Counted from the first letter of the stretch, positions 49,135 to 58,808 are shown. The stretch is 64,000 nt of DNA from Alcaligenes sp. SDU_A2 (GCF_038237375.1 NZ_CP151273.1:248001-312000); one strand, 5' to 3'. Numbers and translations: made by a program. The notes: generated by a model from the letters alone, not told the origin.

Positions 49135-51102
49135 TCAGTACTGATCGGGCGCTTGTATGGCGGGCAGGGTGACGGTAAAGGTGCTGCCTTCCCCTGGCAC
49201 GCTATGCAGCGTTATGACTCCGGCATGTTTGTTGACCACTATCTTTACAAAGGCCAGGCCTAAGCCGCTGCCTGCGGGGGTGTTGGTGTGCGCTTCGTGC
49301 GCGCGACGATACGGTTCAAACACGTCGGTTTGAAGTTCCTCTGGAATCCCCCAGCCGTGATCACGTACGTTAATGTGTATATTTGCCGCGTGCCGTTTCA
49401 TCGTAATTTCGATGCGGTTACCGTCAGGACCGTATTTAATGGCATTCTGGATCAAATTGGCAAAGACGCGGCGCAGCATGGCGGCATTACCCAAGACCCA
49501 GGCTTGTTCGGTGTCGTCTTGAATGAGTTCGATATTGCGCTTGCTTGCGCTGGCCCAGGCGTCGTCCAGACAATCGGCCAGCAGGTCTGGAAGATTCAGG
49601 GGAGACAGCACCATTTCCATGGCTTCCGCACGGGCCAGACTGATGAAATTGTCAACCAGCTCCAGTGTCTGACTGGCATAGCCTTCCATTTTGTACAGCA
49701 GCTCGTCGGAAGACAGGCGGTGGTTGGTTTGGCGTTGCAGCGATGCCAGGGCCAGGATGGAGTTTTGGGGCGCGCGCATATCATGCGAAATAAATCGCAG
49801 GGTCTCTTCGCGCTTGGTCTGTGCCAGACGCAGTAATTCGATTGAACGGTGTAGCTGAGTCAGCCTGTGGGGTAGGTTGTGGGAATTTAGGCCGGATTGT
49901 GGTTGGCTGAGCGCAACGCGGATATCGGGATGATCCAGTTCTAGCGTGCGCAATTCTTGCATGACCTGTCGCAAGGCGGCTTCCTGGCTGCGCCAGTGCC
50001 AGAGCGGGTAGGCCAACATGATGGTAATCAAGCTGGCCATTGGAGGAACCCAAAGATCGAAGATGTGCATGGCGACCCAGTTCACCAGCAGAATGCTGAT
50101 CAGTAGCCCCAACAGGCTGAGCAATGTGGATCGAGGGGATTGAGAGAGCAGTACCCGGCAGGCCAACAGGACGGGCAGACAGCAGGCCAGCGCAATCAGC
50201 CAGTTCGGTGGAATCAGTATCCAACGATCTTCGCGGGCGGACTGCAGCGTATTGGCCAGGATTTCCACTCCTGACATGGTCGCCATGTCGGCATTGGACA
50301 TGGGCGTAGGAAAGACATCGCCCAACCCGCTTCCCCAGGCTCCGATCAAGACGTATTTATTCTGAAAAAAAGTGGGTGCAATCGCACCGCGCAGCACATC
50401 AATGTATGGCACGGTGTTGAAATGTCCCGGCCGTCCCGCGTAAGGGATGAAGTGAGTATTTTGATGCCGGGGCTTCAAGGCATGCATTGCCTGGGATACA
50501 TCGCCGCCGGCCAGCAGCATGGCCACGGAAAAATGCGGCAGGACACGGCCCGACTGTGTGGTCTGCTGCAAAGAAACCTGTCGCACAACGCCGTCCGGGT
50601 CTGGCTCTATATTGATGTAGCCGGTCGCCTTGGCCGCGTCGTTCAGAATCGGCAGCGGCGTGTTGATTGCATCCCGACCGGCGTCGTAGACCAGCGGCAG
50701 TACGACGCGTCCGTGTTTGTGCATGGCGCGTGCAAAGTGCTCGTCGTCTTGGGGGTAGGCCGGATTGGGCTCCTGGAAAACGATGTCTATGCCCACCGCC
50801 CGCGCTTGGACGAGCTGTTCTAGGATCTGTGCGTGAACCTTGCGCCGCCAGGGCCAGTAGCCCAGGGCAGCGATGCTGTCGTCATCAATTGCAATGATGA
50901 CAACGTCCGGTGCGGGCGTCCGGGGCAGGGCCGCAGACATGGTGAAGTCGTAGATCAAGTTGTTCAGCCGCCCTAGGGCAAAATCATCGCGCAGGGAGCT
51001 GAACAGCAAGGTCAGCAGCAACAGTAATATGGAGACCAGACGCCATTCTTTTCGTATCCGGTCGGACAGCAGATTGCTGTTCGATGTGCTTAGGGCGGAC
51101 AT
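49135..51102 (-). CDS. CHASE2-domain sensor histidine kinase
   Basis: 655 residues. An N-terminal membrane helix (about 17-36) is followed by a periplasmic CHASE2 domain (about 45-305) with VVIIAIDDDSIAALGYWPWR and GIDIVFQEPNPAYPQDDEHF. Three membrane helices follow (about 305-370), then a HisKA domain (FISHDMRAPQNSILALASLQ, His near 445) and an ATPase domain with NLIQNAIKYGP, VRDHGWGIPEE and GSGLGLAFVKIVV. It is the last gene of the operon OmpR-type regulator / LysM-FecR protein / kinase. The FecR-type protein may supply the signal to CHASE2 (inference). Confidence 0.93.
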   Translation of the reverse strand: MSALSTSNSNLLSDRIRKEWRLVSILLLLLTLLFSSLRDDFALGRLNNLIYDFTMSAALPRTPAPDVVIIAIDDDSIAALGYWPWRRKVHAQILEQLVQARAVGIDIVFQEPNPAYPQDDEHFARAMHKHGRVVLPLVYDAGRDAINTPLPILNDAAKATGYINIEPDPDGVVRQVSLQQTTQSGRVLPHFSVAMLLAGGDVSQAMHALKPRHQNTHFIPYAGRPGHFNTVPYIDVLRGAIAPTFFQNKYVLIGAWGSGLGDVFPTPMSNADMATMSGVEILANTLQSAREDRWILIPPNWLIALACCLPVLLACRVLLSQSPRSTLLSLLGLLISILLVNWVAMHIFDLWVPPMASLITIMLAYPLWHWRSQEAALRQVMQELRTLELDHPDIRVALSQPQSGLNSHNLPHRLTQLHRSIELLRLAQTKREETLRFISHDMRAPQNSILALASLQRQTNHRLSSDELLYKMEGYASQTLELVDNFISLARAEAMEMVLSPLNLPDLLADCLDDAWASASKRNIELIQDDTEQAWVLGNAAMLRRVFANLIQNAIKYGPDGNRIEITMKRHAANIHINVRDHGWGIPEELQTDVFEPYRRAHEAHTNTPAGSGLGLAFVKIVVNKHAGVITLHSVPGEGSTFTVTLPAIQAPDQY

Positions 51103-51123
51103 GAGGCGTCGGGTCTTTGCTGA

Positions 51124-52215
51124 TTAGAACTGGCTTAGCAGGATCGGATCACCGAAGCTGCTGACTACGGGTGTGCCATCGGAACTGGAGAGCGCGGCCG
51201 CGCCCTCGAAGCTGTGCAGCGTGTCGGGCCCCATCAGTCCGTGGCTGTCGATTGCGCGCACCATGACATAGTATGTCCCTGGACGTGGAGCACTGAATTG
51301 GATAGTGGTGTCGGTGACCAGTCGGCGGGATAACAGCATGGCACCGCGCGGGTCCAACGCGGTCTGCACCAGATAGGCCTGGGCTCCCGGAACCGGGTCT
51401 ATGTTGCTGCTCCAGCGTCCGCCTTGGCGTTGTGGAACAGATACTTGTGGTGCGGGCAACAGCGGGGCAACGGCGACGATACGGCCGTCTGTGGTCACGG
51501 CAGCACCTTGGTTTTGTCTCAGCGCGGTGGGGGCTGTCTGTTGTTGGGTGCCCAGTGCGGCCTGTCCTGCCAGCACTTCGCTATGGGCGTGGCCGTCGCG
51601 CGTGCGCACGCGCAGTTCGGTGCCACGCACCCCGGTAATGCTGACAGGAGTGCGTACCTCGAAGCGTCCTACTCCTTGTTGATCGGGAGCGACCCGGGAT
51701 TCGATATCACCGTCTTCGAGGGCGACGATTGAATCGATCAGGCCTGTGCCTTCAAAGGCGCGCATGCGCGCAACACGCAGGGACGCCGATGCCGGCACGC
51801 TGAGCTGGCTGCCATCGAGCAATTCCAGGGTCAGGTAGCCGTCCTGGCCGGTACGCACCTGGTCGCCTTCTTTCAGATGTGTGTGTCCCTCCGACAGGGT
51901 CTGGCCATTGACCTGAATCTGCCCGGCCTGGTGAACGATACGCGCCGGTGCCTCTACTTCGGGAATCATCTTAAAGGGAATGCGCAGCTCTTTGCCGATG
52001 GGCAGACGCGCTGGATCGGCAACGGTATTGAGTCGCTGGATGTGAGCCCAGTTGCGATCCTGGCGAGTGTAGGTGCCCGAAATGCCCAGCAGCGTATCGC
52101 CAGCCCTGACTTTGTAGATGAAGTCGTCGCCCTGTGCGCCAGAAGGCTGGGCCAGGGCGGTGCTGCCCCACAACAGGCCGCAGACAAGGGGGGCGGCATA
52201 GTGCAGTTTGATCAT
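51124..52215 (-). CDS. Exported LysM-FecR domain protein
   Basis: 363 residues from ATG 52215 (MIKLHYAAPLVCGLLWGSTA, signal peptide); the long upstream part of the frame overlaps the regulator gene and is spurious. A LysM peptidoglycan-binding domain (about 30-85; YKVRAGDTLLGISGTYTRQD) is followed by a FecR domain (about 110-230; VRTGQDGYLTLELLDGSQLS, and TPVSITGVRGTELRVRT) and a C-terminal fibronectin-like region (PGTYYVMVRAIDSHGLMGPD). Unlike classical FecR it has no membrane helix or sigma-binding part. It lies between the OmpR-type regulator (start 6 bases after that stop) and the CHASE2 kinase, so it is probably the periplasmic sensing partner (inference). Confidence 0.87.
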   Translation of the reverse strand: MIKLHYAAPLVCGLLWGSTALAQPSGAQGDDFIYKVRAGDTLLGISGTYTRQDRNWAHIQRLNTVADPARLPIGKELRIPFKMIPEVEAPARIVHQAGQIQVNGQTLSEGHTHLKEGDQVRTGQDGYLTLELLDGSQLSVPASASLRVARMRAFEGTGLIDSIVALEDGDIESRVAPDQQGVGRFEVRTPVSITGVRGTELRVRTRDGHAHSEVLAGQAALGTQQQTAPTALRQNQGAAVTTDGRIVAVAPLLPAPQVSVPQRQGGRWSSNIDPVPGAQAYLVQTALDPRGAMLLSRRLVTDTTIQFSAPRPGTYYVMVRAIDSHGLMGPDTLHSFEGAAALSSSDGTPVVSSFGDPILLSQF

Positions 52216-52220
52216 AGAGT

Positions 52221-52922
52221 TCAGGTATTGTCGGACAGAAGCTCCAGGCGATAGCCTAAAGCATAGGAGGCGGTCAGGCGCACGCCGTTCTCGGGACGCA
52301 ATTGCAATTTGCGCCGGATATTGGACAGGTGGGTGTCCAGGGTGCGCGAGGTCGCCGGAATTTCCCGGTTCCAGACCGCAGAACTGAGTACGTCCCGGGA
52401 GAAGAGCCGGCCGGGGTTGCGAAACAAGAGTAAGGCCAGTTCGAACTCTTTCGGGGCCAGCGTGATGGCGGTACCGTCCAAGGAGATCTGTCCTTGTTCG
52501 GGGTGAATATCGTATCCGCCGAACGTGAAACGGCTGTCCTGCACGGGGGCGGTCAGGCTCAAGCGTCGGCTGATGGCGTTGACCCGTGCAATCAGTTCGC
52601 CTGTGCGCAAAGGTTTCTGGATATAGTCGTCTGCGCCGGCTTGCAAGCCGGTGACCAGGTCTTCTTCCTGGGTGCGGCTGGTCAGGAAAATAACGGGCAG
52701 GGCATAGCCCAGGTTGGCGCGTACCCAGCGCAACACGTCCAGTCCGCTGACATCGGGCAGCTCCCAGTCCAGGAGCAGCAGGTCGAAATGGTGAGGTTTG
52801 GCCAATGCGGCCAGTAGGCTTTTGCCCTGATTGTAGGACTGGCACTCGTGACCGGCTTCGGTTAGTGTCCTGGCAATCAGTTCAGCCTGGATGAGGTCGT
52901 CTTCCAGGGAAGCGATGATCAT
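52221..52922 (-). CDS. OmpR-type response regulator
   Basis: 233 residues. Receiver domain with acidic EDD at residues 7-9, phospho-Asp in LLLLDWELPD near 52, FLTSRT near 81 and KPLRTGEL with the conserved Lys near 105. The winged-helix output domain (about 130-228) has TLAPKEFELALLLFRNPGRL and SRTLDTHLSNIRRKL. It heads the operon with the LysM-FecR protein and the CHASE2 kinase. Output targets are not identifiable here. Confidence 0.93.
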   Translation of the reverse strand: MIIASLEDDLIQAELIARTLTEAGHECQSYNQGKSLLAALAKPHHFDLLLLDWELPDVSGLDVLRWVRANLGYALPVIFLTSRTQEEDLVTGLQAGADDYIQKPLRTGELIARVNAISRRLSLTAPVQDSRFTFGGYDIHPEQGQISLDGTAITLAPKEFELALLLFRNPGRLFSRDVLSSAVWNREIPATSRTLDTHLSNIRRKLQLRPENGVRLTASYALGYRLELLSDNT

Positions 52923-53343
52923 GGGGCATTGTCCTTGTCGCAGAGGTGCAATAGTCCAGAAGTATAACTACTGGGGCAGGGTTATTGACCAAGTGCGCCG
53001 CTTCGTGCGGCTCCACAACGGGAATGGCAGCAGAGTACACCCAAATCGTTGACCTATAAGGGTTTACCGTGGTAAATTTCAGAGCTTACTTAAGGATCCT
53101 TTGCCGGTACTCCTTGTAGTAATTTGTTCGCAGCTGCCGGGTTTGCAGCAGCAAGCGCCCCTAAGGGGCGCATTCAGTCAAGCCCAAGCCAGTGCAAGAC
53201 CGCTCTTTTTCGTGTTTTATGGGGAGCGGCATTGCGCAATGCCGCTCCGGTAGCAGGAAGTCTATCCTGCCATTGGAATGGCGTTTTTCCAAAAACAATA
53301 CGTCAACCAGTACGTAAAATACGTTATAGGATACGTAAAGGTC
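52923..53343. other. Region upstream of rpsL with two strong palindromes
   Basis: 420 bases without a gene between the OmpR-type gene and the str operon. It holds a 7-bp stem GCGCCCC-TAA-GGGGCGC at 53155-53171 and a perfect 26-base palindrome at 53223-53248 (half-site GGAGCGGCATTGC). Both lie in the presumed leader of rpsL. No T run follows either, so they are not simple terminators. Confidence 0.55.
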
Positions 53344-53715
53344 ATGCCAACCATTAGCCAACTCGTGCGCAAGCCGCGCGAAGTCAGTCGCGAAAGCAGC
53401 AAGAGCCCCGCGCTCGAGAACTGCCCACAGCGTCGCGGTGTCTGCACGCGTGTCTACACCACGACCCCCAAGAAGCCTAACTCCGCTCTGCGTAAAGTCG
53501 CCAAAGTGCGTCTGACCAACGGCTTCGAAGTCATTTCTTACATCGGCGGCGAAGGCCACAACCTGCAAGAGCACTCGGTCGTTCTGGTCCGTGGTGGTCG
53601 TGTCAAGGACTTGCCCGGTGTTCGTTACCACATCGTCCGCGGTGCCCTGGATCTGCAAGGCGTCAAAGACCGTAAGCAAGCTCGCTCCAAGTACGGCGCC
53701 AAGCGTCCCAAGTAA
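53344..53715 (+). CDS. rpsL: 30S ribosomal protein S12
   Basis: 123 residues from ATG 53344; the frame extends upstream but the extension is not S12. [33 protein letters not shown] and [15 protein letters not shown] are diagnostic. The lysines where streptomycin-resistance changes occur (in PKKPNS and GRVKDLPG) are wild type. Confidence 0.98.
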   Translation: MPTISQLVRKPREVSRESSKSPALENCPQRRGVCTRVYTTTPKKPNSALRKVAKVRLTNGFEVISYIGGEGHNLQEHSVVLVRGGRVKDLPGVRYHIVRGALDLQGVKDRKQARSKYGAKRPK

Positions 53716-53854
53716 TCCATGTGTCCATCGATCAGTATCACTGATCCGGACCCGTGCAACCGTGGCCTTGCGCCATGGTAGGTAAGTGGTCATTTGTCAT
53801 GAATGACCGAGACCGCGAAAAGCGGTTCAACTGAATAGTCACAAGGAAATTAAA

Positions 53855-54325
53855 ATGCCTCGCCGTCGCGAAGTACCCAAACGTGAAATCCTACCTGACC
53901 CGAAATTCGGCAGCGTCGAGCTGGCCAAATTCATGAACGTGGTCATGCTGTCCGGCAAGAAAGCTGTTGCCGAACGTATTGTTTATGGCGCGCTGGAACA
54001 AATTGCGCAGAAGACCGGCAAAGATCCGCTCGAAGTGTTTAACGCTGCCATCAACAATGTCAAACCAGTTGTTGAAGTGAAAAGCCGCCGTGTTGGTGGC
54101 GCGAACTACCAGGTTCCTGTCGAAGTGCGTCCCGTCCGCCGTTTGGCTTTGGCCATGCGCTGGATGCGTGAAGCCGCCAAGAAGCGTGGCGAAAAGTCGA
54201 TGGATCTGCGCCTGGCCGGCGAATTGACCGATGCGGCTGAAGGTCGTGGCGGCGCAATGAAAAAGCGCGAAGACACGCACAAGATGGCCGATGCCAACAA
54301 GGCATTCAGCCATTTCCGTTGGTAA
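53855..54325 (+). CDS. rpsG: 30S ribosomal protein S7
   Basis: 156 residues, [20 protein letters not shown], then [20 protein letters not shown] and the C-terminal [15 protein letters not shown] of S7. It nucleates the 30S head and in E. coli represses the str operon. AAGGAAA precedes the start. Confidence 0.98.
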   Translation: MPRRREVPKREILPDPKFGSVELAKFMNVVMLSGKKAVAERIVYGALEQIAQKTGKDPLEVFNAAINNVKPVVEVKSRRVGGANYQVPVEVRPVRRLALAMRWMREAAKKRGEKSMDLRLAGELTDAAEGRGGAMKKREDTHKMADANKAFSHFRW

Positions 54326-54342
54326 TCTGAGGACATATAATC

Positions 54343-56445
54343 ATGGCCCGCAAAACCCCTATCCAGCGCTACCGCAATATCGGTATCTCGGCCCACATCG
54401 ACGCCGGGAAAACGACGACTACCGAGCGCATCCTGTTCTACACCGGTGTGAATCACAAACTGGGCGAAACCCACGAGGGTTCGGCCACGATGGACTGGAT
54501 GGAGCAAGAGCAAGAGCGCGGGATCACCATTACCTCGGCTGCTACGACCGCTTTCTGGCGTGGTATGGCGGGCAATTACCCCGAGCACCGTATCAACATC
54601 ATTGATACCCCCGGCCACGTTGACTTCACCATCGAAGTCGAGCGCTCCATGCGCGTGCTGGACGGTGCCTGCATGGTGTACTGCGCTGTGGGTGGTGTTC
54701 AGCCCCAGTCCGAAACCGTGTGGCGTCAGGCCAACAAGTACGGCGTACCTCGTCTGGCCTTCATCAACAAGATGGACCGTACCGGTGCCAACTTCTTCAA
54801 GGTCTACGACCAGCTCAAGCTGCGTCTGAAAGCCCATCCTGTGCCTGTCGTTATCCCGATCGGCGCTGAAGAAGATTTCCAAGGCGTGGTTGACCTGATC
54901 AAGATGAAAGCCATCATCTGGGATCAAGCCAGCAACGGCGTGAAGTTCGACTACACCGACATTCCTGCCGAGCTGCAAGCTTCGGCCGAAGAATGGCGCG
55001 AAAAGATGGTCGAATCGGCCGCTGAAGCCAGCGAAGAGCTGATGAACAAGTACCTGGAAAACGGTGACCTCTCCGAAGAGGACATCAATCTGGGTCTGCG
55101 TACACGCACCATTGCTTGCGAAATTCAGCCCATGCTGTGCGGCACCGCCTTCAAGAACAAGGGCGTGCAGCGCATGCTGGACGCGGTCATCGACTACCTG
55201 CCATCGCCTGTGGACATTCCACCGGTCGAAGGTTCGGACGATGACGGCAATGTCATTCATCGTAAAGCCAGCGACGAAGAGCCTATGTCGGCTCTGGCGT
55301 TCAAGCTGATGACCGACCCTTTTGTTGGTCAGCTGACTTTCGTGCGCGTTTACTCGGGTGTTCTGCGTTCGGGCGATACCGTCTATAACCCTATCAAGGG
55401 CAAGAAAGAGCGTATCGGCCGTATTTTGCAGATGCACGCCAACAACCGTGCCGAACTGAAAGAGCTGGTCGCCGGCGACATCGCTTCGGTGGTGGGCCTG
55501 AAAGACGTGACCACGGGCGAAACCCTGTGCGATGCTTCCGCTCACATCGTTCTGGAGCGCATGGAGTTCCCCGAGCCCGTGATTTCGCAGGCCGTCGAAC
55601 CCAAGACCAAGTCCGACCAGGAAAAGATGGGCGTGGCTCTGTCGCGTCTGGCTCAGGAAGATCCTTCTTTCCGTGTCAGCAGCGACGAAGAATCCGGCCA
55701 GACCATCATCTCCGGTATGGGCGAGCTGCACCTGGAAGTGCTGGTCGATCGCATGCGCCGTGAGTTCGGCGTGGAAGCCAACGTGGGCAAACCTCAGGTT
55801 GCTTACCGCGAAACCATCCGCAAGACCTGCGAAGAAGTCGAAGGCAAGTTCGTCAAGCAATCCGGCGGTCGTGGTCAGTACGGTCACGTGGTGCTCAAGC
55901 TCGAGCCCCTGGAAGCCGGCGGCGGTTACGAATTCGTCGACGCCATCAAGGGCGGTGTGGTTCCTCGCGAATACATCCCTGCGGTGGACAAGGGCATCCA
56001 GGAAACCCTGCACGCGGGTGTCGTGGCCGGTTACCCTGTGGTCGACGTCAAGGCAACGCTGTTCTTCGGTTCCTACCACGATGTGGACTCGAACGAAAAC
56101 GCGTTCCGCATGGCTGCTTCCATGGCCTTCAAGGAAGGTATGCGCAAAGCATCCCCAGTGCTGCTTGAGCCTACCATGGCTGTTGAAGTCGAAACGCCTG
56201 AAGAATACGCTGGTACGGTGATGGGTGACTTGTCTTCCCGTCGCGGTATGGTTCAGGGTATGGACGATATGGTCGGTGGCGGCAAAGTCATCAAGGCCGA
56301 AGTTCCTCTGGCCGAGATGTTCGGTTACTCGACCAGCCTGCGTTCGCAAACGCAAGGTCGCGCTACGTACACGATGGAATTCAAGCAATATGCTGAAGCT
56401 CCAAAGAACGTGGCCGACGAAGTCATCAGCGCTCGCGGCAAGTAA
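54343..56445 (+). CDS. fusA: Elongation factor G
   Basis: 700 residues. G1 [20 protein letters not shown]2 [10 protein letters not shown]3 [10 protein letters not shown]4 NKMDRTGAN. Domains IV-V are typical, for example VSSGGGRGQ-like [10 protein letters not shown] and [13 protein letters not shown]. It drives translocation and, with RRF, ribosome recycling. 17 bases after rpsG, in the str operon. Confidence 0.99.
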   Translation: MARKTPIQRYRNIGISAHIDAGKTTTTERILFYTGVNHKLGETHEGSATMDWMEQEQERGITITSAATTAFWRGMAGNYPEHRINIIDTPGHVDFTIEVERSMRVLDGACMVYCAVGGVQPQSETVWRQANKYGVPRLAFINKMDRTGANFFKVYDQLKLRLKAHPVPVVIPIGAEEDFQGVVDLIKMKAIIWDQASNGVKFDYTDIPAELQASAEEWREKMVESAAEASEELMNKYLENGDLSEEDINLGLRTRTIACEIQPMLCGTAFKNKGVQRMLDAVIDYLPSPVDIPPVEGSDDDGNVIHRKASDEEPMSALAFKLMTDPFVGQLTFVRVYSGVLRSGDTVYNPIKGKKERIGRILQMHANNRAELKELVAGDIASVVGLKDVTTGETLCDASAHIVLERMEFPEPVISQAVEPKTKSDQEKMGVALSRLAQEDPSFRVSSDEESGQTIISGMGELHLEVLVDRMRREFGVEANVGKPQVAYRETIRKTCEEVEGKFVKQSGGRGQYGHVVLKLEPLEAGGGYEFVDAIKGGVVPREYIPAVDKGIQETLHAGVVAGYPVVDVKATLFFGSYHDVDSNENAFRMAASMAFKEGMRKASPVLLEPTMAVEVETPEEYAGTVMGDLSSRRGMVQGMDDMVGGGKVIKAEVPLAEMFGYSTSLRSQTQGRATYTMEFKQYAEAPKNVADEVISARGK

Positions 56446-56454
56446 TAGCAACAA

Positions 56455-56487
56455 CAGCCCGCTTTAAGCGGGCTGCTCAACATTTTT
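56455..56487 (+). terminator. Partial terminator between fusA and tuf copy 2
   Basis: CAGCCCGC (56455-56462), loop TTTAA, GCGGGCTG (56468-56475), then CTCAACATTTTTTT. The T run starts eight bases after the stem, so termination may be partial. Confidence 0.55.
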
Positions 56488-56521
56488 TTGTTTTCCTGTA
56501 AAACATAGATTGGGATAAATC

Positions 56522-57712
56522 ATGGCAAAAGGTAAGTTTGAACGGACCAAACCGCACGTCAACGTCGGCACCATCGGTCACGTTGACCACGGTAAAACCA
56601 CGCTGACCGCTGCAATCTGCACGGTTCTGGCCAAAGCATACGGCGGCGAAGCACGCGATTACTCGCAGATCGACAACGCCCCTGAAGAAAAAGCACGCGG
56701 CATCACCATCAGCACCTCGCACGTCGAGTACGAGACGCCTGCTCGCCACTACGCACACGTTGACTGCCCCGGCCACGCCGACTACGTCAAGAACATGATT
56801 ACTGGTGCTGCTCAGATGGACGGCGCCATTCTGGTATGTTCCGCTGCTGACGGCCCAATGCCCCAGACGCGCGAGCACATCCTGCTGAGCCGTCAGGTTG
56901 GCGTTCCTTACATCATCGTGTTCCTGAACAAGGCCGACATGGTGGACGACGAAGAGCTGATCGAACTGGTGGAAATGGAAGTTCGCGAGCTCCTGTCCAA
57001 GTACGACTTCCCCGGCGACGATACCCCGATCATCAAGGGTTCGGCCAAGCTGGCACTGGAAGGCGACGAAGGCCCACTGGGCAGCCAAGCTGTTCTGAAG
57101 CTGGCCGAAGCGCTGGACACCTACATTCCTACGCCAGAGCGCGCTGTTGACGGCACGTTCCTGATGCCTGTTGAAGACGTGTTCTCGATCTCGGGTCGCG
57201 GTACTGTGGTGACCGGTCGTATCGAGCGCGGCATCATCAAGGTCGGCGAAGAAATCGAAATCGTGGGCATCAAAGACACGGTCAAGACCATTTGTACCGG
57301 CGTTGAAATGTTCCGCAAGCTGCTGGATCAGGGCGAAGCTGGCGATAACGTCGGTCTGCTGCTGCGCGGCACCAAGCGTGAAGACGTCGAGCGTGGTCAG
57401 GTTCTGGCCAAGCCCGGTTCGATCAAGCCACACACCGACTTCGACGCCGAAGTGTACATTCTGTCCAAGGAAGAAGGCGGCCGTCACACTCCTTTCTTCA
57501 AGGGCTACCGTCCTCAGTTCTACTTCCGTACGACGGACGTAACCGGTACGATCGAGCTGCCAGAAGACAAGGAAATGGTTCTGCCTGGCGATAACATCTC
57601 GATGAAAGTGTCGCTGATCGCTCCTATCGCCATGGAAGAAGGTCTGCGCTTCGCTATCCGCGAAGGCGGCCGTACCGTTGGCGCTGGCGTTGTTGCCAAG
57701 ATCATCAAGTAA
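56522..57712 (+). CDS. tuf: Elongation factor Tu, copy 2
   Basis: 396 residues with the full conserved linker TPERAVDG (Pro205, Glu206). GTPase motifs as in copy 1. It differs from copy 1 at the first few and last few codons and at the single-codon indel; otherwise the two 1.17-kb coding blocks look identical, a sign of ongoing gene conversion. Its downstream hairpin lies at 57728-57748. Confidence 0.99.
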   Translation: MAKGKFERTKPHVNVGTIGHVDHGKTTLTAAICTVLAKAYGGEARDYSQIDNAPEEKARGITISTSHVEYETPARHYAHVDCPGHADYVKNMITGAAQMDGAILVCSAADGPMPQTREHILLSRQVGVPYIIVFLNKADMVDDEELIELVEMEVRELLSKYDFPGDDTPIIKGSAKLALEGDEGPLGSQAVLKLAEALDTYIPTPERAVDGTFLMPVEDVFSISGRGTVVTGRIERGIIKVGEEIEIVGIKDTVKTICTGVEMFRKLLDQGEAGDNVGLLLRGTKREDVERGQVLAKPGSIKPHTDFDAEVYILSKEEGGRHTPFFKGYRPQFYFRTTDVTGTIELPEDKEMVLPGDNISMKVSLIAPIAMEEGLRFAIREGGRTVGAGVVAKIIK

Positions 57713-57727
57713 TAGGCCACGGCCTGG

Positions 57728-57748
57728 GCGGGAGCGTCATGCTCCCGC
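57728..57748 (+). terminator. Hairpin between tuf copy 2 and rpsJ
   Basis: GCGGGAGC (57728-57735), loop GTCAT, GCTCCCGC (57741-57748), followed by TTATTT. A weak terminator or processing signal before rpsJ. Confidence 0.55.
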
Positions 57749-57772
57749 TTATTTCGTTCTTTAGGACTACAC

Positions 57773-58084
57773 ATGAAAAACCAGAAAATCCGCATCCGTC
57801 TGAAGGCCTATGATTACAAGCTGATCGATCAATCGGCAGCCGAAATCGTAGAAACCGCCAAGCGCACCGGTGCTGTTGTTCGTGGCCCCGTGCCACTGCC
57901 AACCCGCATCCGTCGTTACGACATCCTGCGTTCGCCTCACGTGAACAAGACGTCGCGCGATCAGTTCGAAATGCGCACTCACCAGCGTCTGATGGACATT
58001 GTCGATCCTACCGACAAGACCGTCGATGCGCTGATGCGTCTGGATTTGCCAGCAGGTGTAGACGTCGAAATCGCTCTGCAGTAA
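57773..58084 (+). CDS. rpsJ: 30S ribosomal protein S10
   Basis: 103 residues. [39 protein letters not shown] and the C-terminal [20 protein letters not shown]-like end are S10 hallmarks. S10 also acts as NusE in antitermination. Normally first of the S10 cluster, but here rplC does not follow; a strong terminator and the structured repeats do. Confidence 0.98.
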   Translation: MKNQKIRIRLKAYDYKLIDQSAAEIVETAKRTGAVVRGPVPLPTRIRRYDILRSPHVNKTSRDQFEMRTHQRLMDIVDPTDKTVDALMRLDLPAGVDVEIALQ

Positions 58085-58114
58085 TTCTGCCGACGAATTC
58101 GTCATACATCGAAG

Positions 58115-58148
58115 AACGCCATGCTTTATGCATGGCGTTTTTTTTTTG
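58115..58148 (+). terminator. Rho-independent terminator after rpsJ
   Basis: AACGCCATGC (58115-58124), loop TTTAT, GCATGGCGTT (58130-58139), then nine more T. A very strong terminator directly after rpsJ. Confidence 0.93.
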
Positions 58149-58220
58149 GTTCTTTGAAGAATTTCAGGAGCCAATCTACCCAGCCGATGACAAATTGGTT
58201 TTTAAAGACGCCATTCAAGA

Positions 58221-58432
58221 CGCAGTACGCTCGGACAGGGCTGATGGTTTGCCGGCGCTGCGCGCCGGTGCCCTGGTCGGGGCGCATGGCCGGGCGCATC
58301 GTTAACTCCGGCGGGTTGCTTGTCCGCCGGACAAGCAACAAGCGCCGCCGTCAAACAGAACGACGCTTGCCCCCCGTCCCCACGCCCCGCCTGCGGCAAG
58401 CCATCCGATCCGCCCCGTCCGAGCGTACTGCG
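58221..58432 (-). repeat. Structured GC-rich element, copy A
   Basis: 212 bases bounded by 21-base terminal inverted repeats (58221-58241 and 58412-58432) with one imperfect pair. Read on the minus strand it shares order and motifs with copy B. These are CCGCAGGCGG, a GTTC-loop hairpin (CGTC/GACG), an 11-bp hairpin GTTGCTTGTCC-GGC-GGACAAGCAAC (58315-58339), GACCAGGG, and CCGGCGC-GCA-GCGCCGG (58252-58268). The imperfect terminal pair is A-C on the plus strand but G-U on the minus strand, fitting a minus-strand RNA. No coding frame of any character. Confidence 0.75.
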
Positions 58433-58567
58433 CCGTGAATGGCTCAAAACACCGATGACATCGCTCCGGCTATACATAGCCATACCCAACAGGCCATTGA
58501 GCGTATAGCTGAAATCTTGTGCGGCGTACGTGGACGTCCTGCCATGTGGGCCAAACACATCGGTGCT
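58433..58567. other. Spacer between the two structured elements
   Basis: 135 bases. It contains CACCGATG (58450-58457) and CATCGGTG (58558-58565) as an outer inverted repeat, and GGCTA-TACA-TAGCC as an inner hairpin. It is itself palindromic, so the whole 58221-58808 block may be one composite structure. No gene seen. Confidence 0.45.
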
Positions 58568-58808
58568 GTTCTCGCCAGGCCGACCCTAGCGGGCCGGTGG
58601 GCGAGTCAGGGCCTTCGCCGCAGGCGGGATACTGGGGCGGGAGGCAAGGGGCGTGCTGTTCGAGCAGGACGCTTGTGATTCGTCCGGTGGACGAATCACC
58701 CTGCGAGTTCATGCTCCGCCCGCCCCTGTATCCTGACCAGGGAACCTGCGCGCAGCGCGGGCGAAGGACCCAGCCACGCCGGCTTGCTAGGGTCGGCCTG
58801 GCGAGAAC
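58568..58808 (+). repeat. Structured GC-rich element, copy B
   Basis: 241 bases bounded by perfect 23-base terminal inverted repeats (58568-58590 and 58786-58808) whose sequence is unrelated to that of copy A. The interior has the same order of motifs: CCGCAGGCGG, GGGGCGGG pairing with CCCGCCCC, a hairpin TGCT-GTTCG-AGCA, the 11-bp hairpin GTGATTCGTCC-GGT-GGACGAATCAC (58675-58699), GACCAGGG, and CCTGCGC-GCA-GCGCGGG (58745-58761). Four of eleven pairs in the long hairpin differ from copy A with both bases changed. A further small hairpin GAGAACC-CAA-GGTTCTC follows at 58803-58819. Confidence 0.75.

Noticed and set aside
51124-52845. 573-codon form of the LysM-FecR protein
   Set aside because: The first 210 codons overlap the OmpR-type regulator gene out of frame and show arginine/proline-rich junk; the signal peptide starts at ATG 52215.
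58221-58808. A pair of ordinary IS remnants or MITEs
   Set aside because: The terminal repeats of the two copies have unrelated sequences, which one transposase would not recognise, while the interiors share motifs and covarying stems.
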